NCBI RefSeq assembly: GCF_046736345.1
Contig: NZ_CP157210.1
Coordinates: 186,001-250,000, forward strand
Origin: Hyphococcus formosus
Lineage (GTDB): Bacteria > Pseudomonadota > Alphaproteobacteria > Caulobacterales > Parvularculaceae
Direction: 5' to 3'
DNA length: 64,000 bases
The position numbers and the translations under genes were made by a program. Shown here piece after piece: positions 1 to 8,921 of the stretch (its first letter is position 1; each line of letters starts with the position of its first letter). Under the pieces are notes generated by a model, which searched no databases, had not been told where the DNA came from, and saw only the letters and a program-made list of their open reading frames with translations.

Positions 1-546
1 GAAACCGAACATGATCGGGGCGAGGGGGCTAATGTAAAGTTGTGAAGACCGGAACCGCATCGCAAAGGGAAGCGCCGCGAGCCAAGCCGGGCTGCGTCGT
101 TTGCGTGGCCTTGGACGGGTATCGCGAGCGCGGATCAGGGCGCGCAGACTTTCCGTCAGCATGAGCCCGCCGATAATCCCGAGGAAAAGCACATAAGCCA
201 GAGAAATAATCAGCTCGACCTGTCCGCTGGCGCTTAAGGCCCGGAAGATCATCACGCCGGTAAAGGAGCCGAAGGCACCACCAGCCACCAGAAAACCGCC
301 CATCTGAAAATCGACGGTTTTACGTTTGAGGTGGGCCGTGACGCCAGAAACCGACGACGCGACGATCTGGGTGGTTTCCGTACCGACGGCAACCGCAGGG
401 GGAATGCCATAAAATATGAGAAGCGGCGTCATCAGAAAGCCACCGCCGACGCCAAACATCCCGGATAAAAATCCGACCGCGCCACCCATCGCCATAATGA
501 CAAAGGGATCGACAGGCATCTCCGCGATGGGGAGATAAAGTTGCAT
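1..546 (-). CDS. TauE/SafE (TSUP) family membrane permease, C-terminus beyond window
   Basis: The reading frame opens at an ATG whose first base is 546 and stays open for 182 codons to the window edge, so the C-terminus is missing. The N-terminal half is hydrophobic and contains the Gly-rich segment GFLSGMFGVGGGF, followed by a TE-TTQI stretch. Both are typical of TSUP permeases (TauE/SafE/YfcA type). Family members are multi-spanning inner-membrane proteins proposed to move sulfite, sulfonates or related sulfur anions. The substrate cannot be read from the sequence. A basic cytosolic loop (RPRPRKRRS) lies near residue 145. A 128-bp gap separates it from the PodJ-like gene on the same strand. 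Family assignment is firm; the substrate is open. Confidence 0.85.
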   Translation of the reverse strand, partial: MQLYLPIAEMPVDPFVIMAMGGAVGFLSGMFGVGGGFLMTPLLIFYGIPPAVAVGTETTQIVASSVSGVTAHLKRKTVDFQMGGFLVAGGAFGSFTGVMIFRALSASGQVELIISLAYVLFLGIIGGLMLTESLRALIRARDTRPRPRKRRSPAWLAALPFAMRFRSSQLYISPLAPIMFGF

Positions 547-674
547 GGGTGAAATGCCGAAGGTTTAGGAACGCCAAATGTTTAAATTGTTATAGGCGTG
601 CCCGGCATTGACGCGCAAGCAAGACACCCGCGACATCCCGGCAATTTCCGTAAACGCAATAAGGTGTTCTTGTC

Positions 675-3600
675 TTAGCCTGTTGTGCTGTTCAGGTTTG
701 CGTCGGCATTTGTTTCGTTCGCCGTCCAAGCCGCGACTTGTTGATCGATTGCGGCTTTTTCGCTTTCTGAAAGCGCGACCGCGACACCAGCGGCCAGCGG
801 TTCAGCAGCGGCGTCGCCATTACGCGCGGCGAGCGCATACCAGTAATAGGCTTTTGCGGCGTCCTGAATCGTCGAGGTGCTGTCGCCGGTCGGATGGTAA
901 ATCGCGCCGAGATTATATTGCGAGTCAACGAGGCCGTAATTTCCGGCGCGTTCAAACCACGCAATCGCTTCCTGACTATCCGCAGGGCCGCCATCACCGC
1001 GCGCGGTCATGACGCCGATCCGGTGCATGGCCAACACATTGCCGCCATTGGCGGCGCGGCGGAACCAGACACGCGCCTGGCCGAGATCCTGATCGACGCC
1101 TTGGCCGCTCTTGTATAGCTCACCAAGTTGAAGCTGTGCGGGCGGGAAGCCGAGAGCCGCCGCGTCTTGTAGTTGGCTGATCGCCGCGCCCGCAGCCGTT
1201 TCATCCTCGGCGGCGCTTAAAGCGGACATTGCTTCGAGATAGACGGCTTGCGGATCAATCGCTGGCGCTTCCGGCACGGAGACAAGCGCTTCTTCGCCGC
1301 TTGTTGTTTCAACCGGTTCTGTCACCGCGGCGGGTGAGCCGCTGCTCGTGCGTGTTTCAGCACCCGGTTTAAAGACCATGTCTTTCATGAGGTAAGCGAG
1401 CGCGGCAACCGCCAAGAGGATGGCGATACCCAGCGCAATTGCGACCGGTTTGGTCGAGCTATTGGCCTGCAGCGATTCAAACGCTTCCCGGTCATTATTG
1501 CGGCTGTCCGTTTCGGCGGTTTCGTCAGCCGACGTGGGCGCGGTAATCTCCTCATTCGCTTCCGGCGCTACGGGTGTCTCGTCTTTTTCACCTTTTTTTT
1601 TGGAAAGACGGCTGCGTGCAGATGACAGGGCCGCTGTCAGCTTTGAAAAGCGACCGGTTGGTTCTGCATCTGTGGTTGTTTCGGGCTTTTCGGCCGCGCG
1701 GTTGCGCGCTCGGCGTTCGCGCGCTTCGAAAGCAGCTTCGACCGCTGCCGCGCCCTCGAAAACCTCTGCGGCGGTTTCTGCCCGCTCGTCGGCTTTGCTT
1801 TCGAGTTGCGCACGTTTTTGACGTGCGCGCGCAGCAAGGATAGCGCGCTGTTTTGCGGTCAGGTGCGCAAGGGAGGGACGTTTCTTAGAGGCGGCGCGTT
1901 CAGCGCTTGCTTCTTTTGCCCGCTGCCGCGCAGCTTTCAGATATTCGTCTTTATTGACTGGTTTCGTATCGGTCGTCGTCGTTGCCGTTTCGCCGACAAT
2001 ATCTGGATTGAGCGACGCAGTGTTCGGTGCTTGCTCGTCATCATCCTCGTCAACACGATCATCTGCTGCTGAGGTTTCATCTTCCTCTTGAGCCGAAAGA
2101 TTGTCATCGCCTTCAGGTGTTTCTTCTTCGGCGGTGTCAGCTTTTGGTAATCCGTCGCCGGTCAGGGCGTCGCGAACCTCTGCGAGCAATGCCCGCGCAT
2201 GGCCGGCTTTTTCGTCTTGGGCCGGCTCTTCATTGTCCGCAAACTCTTCGTGAACGGAAATCTCGTCATCGGCTTCGCCCGTAACGTCATCATCCGCTTC
2301 GTCATCAAGTTCAAAGCTGATGTCTTCGATCGCAGTTGCTTCGTCTTCTTCCTGAATGGCATCTGCCGCAGCTTCCGTTTCCGGCGCTTCTTCATCAGGC
2401 GTGTCGGCGAATGCGAAGGGATCATTATCGGCGTCATCGTCCAGATCGAGCGCCGCTACGGCTTCTTCGATGTCGTCGATCGCCGCATCAACATCATCAT
2501 TGCCGAGTTCATCGCTAACTTGGTCGTCGGTCTCCGCAACGGCCTCATCTACGATTTCTTCCGCATCGGGTTCGGCATCGAGATCGGCTTCACGTTCGAA
2601 ATCGACTTCCAGTGTTTCGTCAAACGCGTCTGTCAGGTCGTCGGCGACCTGTTCGGCTGCCGGCTCGTCGATGTCCGCGAGGTCTTTCTCGGCCGCGTCA
2701 ATATCGGCGGCAACGCGGTCGATTTCTTCAAAGCGCGCATTCATTTCTTCGAGCGAGCGCTGCAATTCTTCTATACGGGCTTCGGTGTCCTTGCGCGCGC
2801 TTTCGAGCAATGCTTCGACATCGGCGCTACCGTCATTGCTTTCATCTTCCAGCAATTGGGTACGGACCTCGGCAATCGTATCCGCAACTTTCTGAACGCC
2901 TTCGGAGCTGCGTTTCTCCGCCGCTTCGATCTGGCCAGAGAGTTTGGCAATCGTATTTTCCAGCGAACGAATTTGGTCGCCGCCACGTTTGATTTCATCC
3001 CCAAGAACGCGAAGGCGCGCGCCTGTCCGCTCGACAAATTCCGGATCGCTTGAATCGGCGGCTGCGTCTTTTAGCTGCGCAGCCTCTTCGGCGATGCGCT
3101 CTGCTTTCGAGACACGCTGCGCGAGATCTTCAATCGCAGATTTCAGCGCATTCACATCGTCTGGCTCAGATGTCTCACCGACCTTATCGATGCGTGCGGC
3201 AAATTCCTGCAATTGCTGTTCGGCGGAATCGAGGCGGGTGAGGGTGGTTTTCTGTGCATTGTTGAATTGGACAGCAACTTGCGCGACGGCTTTTTCAAGT
3301 GCCTTGAGCGCCTCGATGCGGCTGCGGTCACCGGTCGCGCGCTCAACACGCTCAACCCGGCTCAATAGATCCTGATAAGAACCTTCTTCGGGTTTAACGC
3401 GTTCCAGGCGTTGAATGCGCTCAACAAAACCGCCGACATTCCGAGATAGCTCGGTGACCATCTTGTTGTTGCGGTTCTCGGCTTCAACAACACGATTTCT
3501 AAGATGCTCAATTGCGGTGACGAGGTCGCGAAGTTTGAGACCCTCGACTTCGCCTTCGGAAACATCGTTGCTTTCCTGGCCGTGGCTGTAGATTTTTTTA

Positions 3601-3707
3601 TTGAGCCACTCACCAACGGTCATGCCTTCGCGCCGAGCTGCTTCTTTGGCGGTTTCCCGCGCGTCGCGTTCTATGCCTTTGACGCTCCATGGCGCGTTCG
3701 ATTTCAT
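675..3707 (-). CDS. PodJ-like polar localization protein with SEL1 repeats
   Basis: This 1010-aa protein starts with the conserved N-terminal block PWSVKGIERDARETAKEAAR, which I know from PodJ-type and SEL1-like localization factors of Caulobacterales and Rhizobiales. The domain order I can see is: N-terminal block (1-45), a long coiled-coil-like region (about 55-350), a very acidic Asp/Glu-rich stretch (about 340-590), a basic Ala/Arg-rich segment (about 600-715), one transmembrane helix (about 754-776), and a C-terminal part with three to four SEL1/TPR-like repeats (about 845-985, e.g. AQLQLGELYKSGQGV, AMHRIGVMTARGDGG). This matches the cytoplasmic scaffold plus periplasmic SEL1 layout of PodJ, which organises a cell pole. 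A perfect TTAA-N7-TTAA box lies 143 bp upstream. Orthology to PodJ itself is inferred from architecture. Confidence 0.8.
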   Translation of the reverse strand: MKSNAPWSVKGIERDARETAKEAARREGMTVGEWLNKKIYSHGQESNDVSEGEVEGLKLRDLVTAIEHLRNRVVEAENRNNKMVTELSRNVGGFVERIQRLERVKPEEGSYQDLLSRVERVERATGDRSRIEALKALEKAVAQVAVQFNNAQKTTLTRLDSAEQQLQEFAARIDKVGETSEPDDVNALKSAIEDLAQRVSKAERIAEEAAQLKDAAADSSDPEFVERTGARLRVLGDEIKRGGDQIRSLENTIAKLSGQIEAAEKRSSEGVQKVADTIAEVRTQLLEDESNDGSADVEALLESARKDTEARIEELQRSLEEMNARFEEIDRVAADIDAAEKDLADIDEPAAEQVADDLTDAFDETLEVDFEREADLDAEPDAEEIVDEAVAETDDQVSDELGNDDVDAAIDDIEEAVAALDLDDDADNDPFAFADTPDEEAPETEAAADAIQEEDEATAIEDISFELDDEADDDVTGEADDEISVHEEFADNEEPAQDEKAGHARALLAEVRDALTGDGLPKADTAEEETPEGDDNLSAQEEDETSAADDRVDEDDDEQAPNTASLNPDIVGETATTTTDTKPVNKDEYLKAARQRAKEASAERAASKKRPSLAHLTAKQRAILAARARQKRAQLESKADERAETAAEVFEGAAAVEAAFEARERRARNRAAEKPETTTDAEPTGRFSKLTAALSSARSRLSKKKGEKDETPVAPEANEEITAPTSADETAETDSRNNDREAFESLQANSSTKPVAIALGIAILLAVAALAYLMKDMVFKPGAETRTSSGSPAAVTEPVETTSGEEALVSVPEAPAIDPQAVYLEAMSALSAAEDETAAGAAISQLQDAAALGFPPAQLQLGELYKSGQGVDQDLGQARVWFRRAANGGNVLAMHRIGVMTARGDGGPADSQEAIAWFERAGNYGLVDSQYNLGAIYHPTGDSTSTIQDAAKAYYWYALAARNGDAAAEPLAAGVAVALSESEKAAIDQQVAAWTANETNADANLNSTTG

Positions 3708-3849
3708 GTTGTATCACCGTAATTCGCTGGGGCGAATTCCCCGTATTTCGTCCAGATCCGACGCTGAGCGCGCCTAGGCGAACATTTCACTGGTAAGCTG
3801 CTTCGCAGAAGGCGCAAACCCTTAATGAGCAAGGAAAAAGGCCTAATGA

Positions 3850-3864
3850 TTAATGAAAGCTTAA
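3850..3864. promoter_or_regulatory. CtrA-type box, TTAA-N7-TTAA
   Basis: TTAA at 3850-3853 and TTAA at 3861-3864 are separated by exactly 7 bp (TGAAAGC), the known full CtrA recognition pattern of alphaproteobacteria. A GATTC (GANTC, the CcrM methylation target) follows at 3869-3873. The site sits in the 276-bp divergent region between the PodJ-like gene and the acyl-CoA dehydrogenase. The match is seen directly; binding is inferred. One such 8-bp match is expected by chance in about 65 kb of random sequence, so position is the main support. Confidence 0.5.
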
Positions 3865-3983
3865 CGCTGATTCGGAACCGAACGCAGTTCCTAAACATCC
3901 CCACTGTCATCCAAGCTTTAACCTGATCGCGCGGATGTCTACATTGGTGCTCAAATCAAGCTTCACCGACGGAGTATCCGACC

Positions 3984-5768
3984 ATGACGACCTATAACGC
4001 CCCCCTAAAAGACATGCAGTTCGTTCTTAACGACGTCCTGCAACTATCTAAATATTCTAATCTTCCCAGCTTTTCCGAAGCCTCGGAAGATGTGGTCGAA
4101 GCGATCCTTGAAGAAGGCGCGAAGATGACCTCCAATGTGTTGCACCCGCTCAATCAAGTTGGCGATAAGGAAGGCTGTACCCGCCATCCTGACGGTTCGG
4201 TCACGACGCCGACCGGGTTCAAAGAAGCCTATGAGATTTACAAACAGGGCGGATGGCAGGGCCTTTCATTCGATCCGGATTATGGCGGCCAGGGGCTTCC
4301 CTATGTTCTCGCGGTGGCCGTCAGTGAAATGGTGTCTGCGGCGAATATGGCGTTTGGCATGTATGGCGGTCTGGCGCGCGGCGCGGCTGATGCGATACAC
4401 GCCCACGGCACTGACGAGCAAAAGCAGAAATATCTGCCGAACATGATTGCCGGCGAGTGGGGCGGCACCATGAACCTCACAGAGCCCCATTGCGGAACCG
4501 ATCTGGGGCTCTTGCGGACCAAGGCGGTACCGAATGGCGACGGCAGTTACAAAATTTCCGGCACCAAGATTTTCATCTCCGCCGGTGAGCATGATCTGAC
4601 GGACAACATCATCCATCTCGTGCTGGCGCGGATCGAAGGTGCGCCCGAAGGGGTGAAGGGGATTTCGCTCTTTATCGTGCCGAAATTCCTGATCAATGAA
4701 GATGGCAGCAATGGCGAACGCAATGGCGTGAGCTGCGGCTCGATCGAAGAAAAAATGGGTATCCACGGCAACGCGACCTGTGTGCTCAATTATGACGAAG
4801 CAACCGGCTATTTGCTCGGCGAAGAGAACAAAGGCCTTCGCGCGATGTTCACCATGATGAACGAAGCGCGTCTTGGCGTTGGCATGCAAGGCATGGCGAT
4901 TTCCGAAGTCGCCTATCAGAATGGTGCGGCCTATGCCAAAGATCGTCTGCAGGGGCGTGCGCTGACCGGGCCGGAAGCGCCAGAGAAACCGGCTGACCCG
5001 ATCATCGTTCACCCGGATGTCCGCCGTATGCTGATGGATCAGCGTGCCTTCACCGAGGGTGCGCGCGCCTGGATGTATTGGTCAGCGCTTTATGGTGACC
5101 TCCATAAACATGCCGAGGACGAGACAACGCGCCAAAAAGCTGACGATTATATGGGGCTGATGACGCCGATCCTTAAGTCGTACCTGACCGAGAAGGGATA
5201 TTGGCACGCGACCAATGCCCAGCAGATCTTGGGTGGTCACGGCTATATTTCCGAATGGGGTATGGAACAATTTGTGCGCGATGCGCGAATTGCCATGATT
5301 TATGAAGGCGCGAACGGTATTCAGGCGCTTGACCTTGTGGGCCGGAAATTGATGAAAGATGGTGGCCGCGCATGGCAGACCTATTTCGCCGAGATCGACC
5401 AGTTTATCTCTGATAATCAGGGTGATGAGGAATTGAAGCCGTTCCTCGACGGATTGGAAAAGGCCAAAGCCCAAACTTTAGAGGCCACACAGTGGTTTGG
5501 CGCGAATGCGATGACCAACTTTAACAATGCGGGCGCAAGCTCGATGGATTATCTGTCGCTCTTTGCGCTGACCTGTCTTGCTTATTCATGGGCGATGATG
5601 GCGAAGGCGGCGATCGCGAAAAAAGATTCCGGTGATGATTTCTATAAGAACAAATTGATCACCGGTCGTTATTTCCTCGACCGTATGTTGCCGGATACAG
5701 GTATGCATCTTGAGAAAATCAAAGCGGGCGCGGATACGATGATGGCGCTGCCAGAAGAAGCGTTCTAA
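3984..5768 (+). CDS. Acyl-CoA dehydrogenase, long DmdC/FadE-like form
   Basis: This is a 594-aa FAD-dependent acyl-CoA dehydrogenase of the roughly 600-residue class that includes 3-methylmercaptopropionyl-CoA dehydrogenase (DmdC) and related fatty acyl-CoA dehydrogenases. Visible signatures are the N-terminal helical domain, the MNLTEPHCGTDLGLLRTKA substrate/FAD loop (about 155-173), the middle beta domain KISGTKIFISAGEHD, and the C-terminal YEGANGIQALDLVGRK motif, with the candidate catalytic base Glu441. A C-terminal extension after residue 470 is usual for this class. GGAG lies just upstream of the ATG. It stands alone, divergent from the PodJ-like gene, and ends in a strong terminator. 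The reaction is alpha,beta-dehydrogenation of an acyl-CoA; chain length or a DMSP role cannot be decided because no dmdA/B/D neighbours are present. Confidence 0.9.
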   Translation: MTTYNAPLKDMQFVLNDVLQLSKYSNLPSFSEASEDVVEAILEEGAKMTSNVLHPLNQVGDKEGCTRHPDGSVTTPTGFKEAYEIYKQGGWQGLSFDPDYGGQGLPYVLAVAVSEMVSAANMAFGMYGGLARGAADAIHAHGTDEQKQKYLPNMIAGEWGGTMNLTEPHCGTDLGLLRTKAVPNGDGSYKISGTKIFISAGEHDLTDNIIHLVLARIEGAPEGVKGISLFIVPKFLINEDGSNGERNGVSCGSIEEKMGIHGNATCVLNYDEATGYLLGEENKGLRAMFTMMNEARLGVGMQGMAISEVAYQNGAAYAKDRLQGRALTGPEAPEKPADPIIVHPDVRRMLMDQRAFTEGARAWMYWSALYGDLHKHAEDETTRQKADDYMGLMTPILKSYLTEKGYWHATNAQQILGGHGYISEWGMEQFVRDARIAMIYEGANGIQALDLVGRKLMKDGGRAWQTYFAEIDQFISDNQGDEELKPFLDGLEKAKAQTLEATQWFGANAMTNFNNAGASSMDYLSLFALTCLAYSWAMMAKAAIAKKDSGDDFYKNKLITGRYFLDRMLPDTGMHLEKIKAGADTMMALPEEAF

Positions 5769-5789
5769 GCGCGGCGAAATAATCCAACG

Positions 5790-5821
5790 GGGCGCATGCA
5801 GAAATGTATGCGCCCTTTTTT
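5790..5821 (+). terminator. Intrinsic terminator after acyl-CoA dehydrogenase
   Basis: An 11-bp stem (GGGCGCATGCA paired with TGTATGCGCCC, one G-T wobble) closes on a GAAA tetraloop and is followed by TTTTTT. It lies 21 bp after the stop codon. The convergent methyltransferase stop codon overlaps the T-run. Confidence 0.9.
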
Positions 5822-6458
5822 ATTTCTCAAGCACCGCTAACTGGTTGCAGCCCATTTGGAACAATTTGTAGTCCGCGAGCTTCAGGCCGAATTCTTGGGC
5901 AAAGATCTCGCACCGCTTGCGATTGAATATGACGATATGATCGTCAGCGGCTTCTTTACTGAAGAGACCGAGCATTGCGCCGATACGATGAACTACATCA
6001 TTCCCGAATGGGGTGGGGGTCGTCAGAACGATTCGCCCGCCGGGTTTGAGCGCTTGCGAAAGCCCTTCGCCCAATAGGCGAAGATTGAAGATATGTTCAA
6101 TCAGCGCCGACATGACGATCGTATCGAATTCTTCGCGAAAGGGCAGCGGGTCCTGATCGATATTGAGCGCTACAAATTGTGCGTGCGGATTTTCGTTGCG
6201 AGCGGCGGAAATGGCATCGGCGCTGATATCAACGCCCGTATAGCTGGTGATCTGATCGTCGACCAATTGTCCTAATTGGCCACGCTGGCAACCAATATCC
6301 AAAAGATCACCCTGTATATAGGGTTTTATTTTAGCGAGCCTTGCGTCCGATAAATGTTTCGACAATATGCCCATAGCTGGATGCCGCCTTTTATTGATGA
6401 ATATATCGCAACAACGCTTCAAAAAGGTGAATTCGGTTTGAGCAACAGACCGGTTCAT
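5820..6458 (-). CDS. Class I SAM-dependent methyltransferase
   Basis: This 212-aa protein has the Rossmann-like methyltransferase core. Motif I is DLLDIGCQRGQLG (about 51-63), an acidic motif II residue lies in YTGVDIS, and the motif IV/V region reads IVMSALIEHIFNLRLL then LKPGGRIVLTTPTP, as in UbiG/methyltransferase-11 family members. The substrate is not identifiable. An internal ATG at residue 29 (MGILSKHL) would remove a Cys/Lys-rich leader and is a realistic alternative start, since I see no strong Shine-Dalgarno for either. It is monocistronic and convergent with the acyl-CoA dehydrogenase. An imperfect CtrA-like sequence (TTAA-N7-TTAC) lies 3 bp upstream of the first ATG, which I do not consider reliable. 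Confidence 0.75.
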   Translation of the reverse strand: MNRSVAQTEFTFLKRCCDIFINKRRHPAMGILSKHLSDARLAKIKPYIQGDLLDIGCQRGQLGQLVDDQITSYTGVDISADAISAARNENPHAQFVALNIDQDPLPFREEFDTIVMSALIEHIFNLRLLGEGLSQALKPGGRIVLTTPTPFGNDVVHRIGAMLGLFSKEAADDHIVIFNRKRCEIFAQEFGLKLADYKLFQMGCNQLAVLEK

Positions 6459-6534
6459 GCTTAAAAAAAGGTTACACCACTTCCGGGGCGCGCTTCCGCG
6501 ATCCGGTTTCCAGACCTTGTTTATTCGCTAACTG

Positions 6535-6550
6535 ATCCGTAGGTACGGAT
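6535..6550. promoter_or_regulatory. Short perfect inverted repeat upstream of DUF885 gene
   Basis: ATCCGTA-GG-TACGGAT is a perfect 7-2-7 inverted repeat ending 31 bp before the DUF885 start codon, in a 123-bp divergent promoter region. It could be an operator; no regulator is assigned. Confidence 0.25.
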
Positions 6551-6581
6551 TAAGGCAGTTTCGCACTTGAAAGGACGACTT

Positions 6582-8477
6582 ATGGATATGCGCCGATTGA
6601 CCCTGATGCTTTTGGGGACGGTATCGCTCGCGGCTTGCGGGCAAGGGGCTGATAATGACGCGCCAACGACACCCGCTCAGACGAGCGAAAGCGCCGCGAC
6701 AGAGACTAGCGCCGAGAACAGCGCAGAGGCCATCGCCGCTGAAACAGAACGGCTTAATCAGTGGTTTGCTGAGCGTTGGGAAGAAGAGCTTAATTTCTCG
6801 CCAATGATGAAAACTTATCTTGGTCGCAAGGATGACCAGGCGCTCGTTGATGATTACAGCGAAGAGGCGAGCGACCGCCAGCTTGAATGGCGCAGGAATG
6901 CAGTCGCAGAAATGAAAGCGGAGTTTGACTACGAAAAGCTGACACCGGAAGCCAAGACTTCATATGATATTTTTGCCTATCAGCTAGAGCAGGCAGAAGC
7001 CGCGCATGATTTCCGTCGCCGCAAATATGTGTTCCACCAAATGAGTGGTCCGCATGCAAACCTTTCCAACTTCTTGATCAATTTCCACCGCGTTGAAACT
7101 GCCGAAGATATGGATGCATACATCACCCGTATCGGCGGCATTTCGAGAGCGCTGGAACAGGCTTTGGAACGCGCTCAGACCAACGCATCCGAAGGCGTGC
7201 GTCCGCCGCGTTTTGCCTATGAAGGTGTTCTTAAACAATCCCGTGCGCTCGTCACCGGTGCGCCATTTAACGGCGAGGGCGATGCGCCGCTTTGGGCTGA
7301 TGCAAACAAGAAAATTGATACGCTTTTGCAAAATGGGGCGATCGACGAAGAGCAGGCCGAAACCATGCGCGCTGAAGCACGCGAGGCGTTGGTTACTGCC
7401 TATAAGACAAGTATGGATGCGTTGATCGCGTGGTTTGAAAGCGATCTCGAAAATAGTGATGCTGATGCAAAAGGTGTCGGTAGTCTGCCCCAAGGCGAGG
7501 CGTTTTATAACGAGCGGCTGGCCTACTCGACCACGACCGACATGACCGCCGAGGAAGTTCACCAGCTTGGTCTTGATGAAGTCGCCCGCATTCGCGGTGA
7601 GATGGAAGCGATCAAGGAACAGGTCGGTTTTGAAGGAACGCTTCAGGAGTTCTTCAAATTTGTCCGCGAGGACGAGCAGTTCTACTATCCGAATACGGAT
7701 GAGGGACGGCAGGCCTATATCGATACGGCCGAAGAGAAACTCGACTATATAAATGATCTGCTGCCAGAATATTTCGGCATTTTGCCGAAAGCCGATTTGG
7801 TCGTGAAGCGGGTCGAAGCCTTCCGCGAGCGTGACGGCGGAGCCCAGCATTATTACCCCGGAACGCCGGATGGTTCTCGTCCCGGCATTTATTATGCCCA
7901 TTTATCGGATATGGGGGCGATGCCAATCCCGCAGCTTGAAGTGATCGCTTATCACGAAGGCAATCCGGGGCACCATATGCAGATTTCCATCGCGCAAGAG
8001 CTTGAGGGCGTGCCGGCCTTCCGCACGCAAGCCCGCTTTACCGCCTATTCCGAAGGTTGGGGCCTTTATTCAGAGCTGCTTGCCAAGGAAATGGGTGCCT
8101 ATGCCGATCCATATTCAGACTTTGGTCGCCTGACCACTGAAATCTGGCGGGCGATCCGTCTGGTGCTCGATACCGGTATCCATGCCAAAGGCTGGACGCA
8201 GGAAGAGGCGGTCGATTATTTCCTTGAGAACTCTCCCGCTGCTGATGGACAGATCCGCTCAGAAGTTATGCGTTATATCGTAATGCCCGGACAGGCGACG
8301 GCTTATAAAATCGGTATGCTGAAAATACTGGAGCTGCGCACCAAAGCGAAAGAAGCCCTTGGCGATGATTTCGACATCAAGGGCTTCCACGATACGGTAT
8401 TGGGTGGGGGCGCAATGCCGCTGGCCATTCTAGAGCGCCGTGTTGATCAATGGATTAAAGATCAACAGGCGAGCTAA
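6582..8477 (+). CDS. DUF885 family metallopeptidase-like lipoprotein
   Basis: This 631-aa exported protein has a lipoprotein signal (MDMRRLTLMLLGTVSLAAC, lipobox SLAAC) and a Ser/Thr/Ala-rich linker, followed by a long helical DUF885 domain. The family hallmark is present: YHEGNPGHHMQI with His458, Glu459 and His465/His466, then YSEGWGLYSELL downstream. This pattern resembles a thermolysin-like zinc site, and family members are thought to be metallopeptidases, though substrates are unknown. I chose the ATG at 6582 because AAGGA lies at 6571-6575 with normal spacing; an in-frame TTG at 6567 would place the Shine-Dalgarno inside the gene. It is monocistronic. It should be anchored in the outer or inner membrane facing the periplasm. 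Confidence 0.85.
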   Translation: MDMRRLTLMLLGTVSLAACGQGADNDAPTTPAQTSESAATETSAENSAEAIAAETERLNQWFAERWEEELNFSPMMKTYLGRKDDQALVDDYSEEASDRQLEWRRNAVAEMKAEFDYEKLTPEAKTSYDIFAYQLEQAEAAHDFRRRKYVFHQMSGPHANLSNFLINFHRVETAEDMDAYITRIGGISRALEQALERAQTNASEGVRPPRFAYEGVLKQSRALVTGAPFNGEGDAPLWADANKKIDTLLQNGAIDEEQAETMRAEAREALVTAYKTSMDALIAWFESDLENSDADAKGVGSLPQGEAFYNERLAYSTTTDMTAEEVHQLGLDEVARIRGEMEAIKEQVGFEGTLQEFFKFVREDEQFYYPNTDEGRQAYIDTAEEKLDYINDLLPEYFGILPKADLVVKRVEAFRERDGGAQHYYPGTPDGSRPGIYYAHLSDMGAMPIPQLEVIAYHEGNPGHHMQISIAQELEGVPAFRTQARFTAYSEGWGLYSELLAKEMGAYADPYSDFGRLTTEIWRAIRLVLDTGIHAKGWTQEEAVDYFLENSPAADGQIRSEVMRYIVMPGQATAYKIGMLKILELRTKAKEALGDDFDIKGFHDTVLGGGAMPLAILERRVDQWIKDQQAS

Positions 8478-8500
8478 CGCATGAATTGATTTCAGCGCCG

Positions 8501-8794
8501 TCAGATCGCACGGACTTCGTCAAGGTCTGAACGGCGCTGGAACAATTTGTCCACATACGGACATTGAGGAATTATCCGCGTATCATTTGTACGTGCTTCT
8601 TCAACTGCTTTTTCGACTAAAGTCTGCGCAATCTTTCCGCCGCGCGATTCAGGCGGCACAAATGTATGATGAACGTTGATGACGTTCTTTCTGACCTTGT
8701 CATAAGTGAGTTCGGCGGTGCCGCCTTTGACCTCGGCGAAATATCGTCCGCCTCGGTCATGTTCTTCGTGTTTGATGTCCAATTCTTCACTCAT
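8501..8794 (-). CDS. Small GNAT-fold N-acetyltransferase (YjdJ/Acetyltransf_CG type)
   Basis: This 97-aa protein is a minimal GNAT domain. It has an N-terminal beta-hairpin (GGRYFAEVKGGTAELTY), the line INVHHTFVPPESRGGKIAQTLVEKAVEEAR carrying the acetyl-CoA pyrophosphate-binding loop (RGGKIA), and the closing IIPQCPYVDKLFQRR. The length and the CPYV segment fit the small YjdJ-like acetyltransferases rather than full-size GNAT enzymes. Their physiological substrate is not known to me. The Shine-Dalgarno GGAGG lies directly upstream. It is convergent with the DUF885 gene, with only 23 bp between stop codons. A near-CtrA sequence lies 15 bp upstream. Confidence 0.8.
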   Translation of the reverse strand: MSEELDIKHEEHDRGGRYFAEVKGGTAELTYDKVRKNVINVHHTFVPPESRGGKIAQTLVEKAVEEARTNDTRIIPQCPYVDKLFQRRSDLDEVRAI

Positions 8795-8808
8795 GATCTG
8801 ACCTCCGA

Positions 8809-8823
8809 TTAACCATTGATTAG
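8809..8823. promoter_or_regulatory. Possible degenerate CtrA site
   Basis: TTAACCATTGATTAG matches TTAA-N7-TTAA at 7 of 8 fixed positions and begins with TTAACCAT, a known alternative CtrA half-site form. It lies 15 bp upstream of the small GNAT gene. Weak on its own. Confidence 0.25.
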
Positions 8824-8921
8824 TAAATACTTTCCAGTATTCGCCATGCAGGCGGGAAACAGTCCGGCGACGAAATGGTTGCCGGCGGACGGCGATACGT
8901 GTTGTCAGGTTTCCTCTAAGG

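Noticed and set aside
2199..3053. 284-codon frame antisense to the PodJ-like gene
   Set aside because: The opposite strand encodes a recognisable PodJ-like protein throughout; the antisense product is biased low-complexity sequence.
4266..5012. 248-codon frame antisense to the acyl-CoA dehydrogenase gene
   Set aside because: The conserved acyl-CoA dehydrogenase motifs cover the same bases on the plus strand.
6461..6475. CtrA-like TTAA-N7-TTAC upstream of the methyltransferase gene
   Set aside because: One mismatch, made of an A-run, and only 3 bp from the start codon; not a credible promoter element.
6984..7901. 305-codon frame antisense to the DUF885 gene
   Set aside because: DUF885 hallmark residues lie on the plus strand in this interval; no independent evidence for the minus frame.
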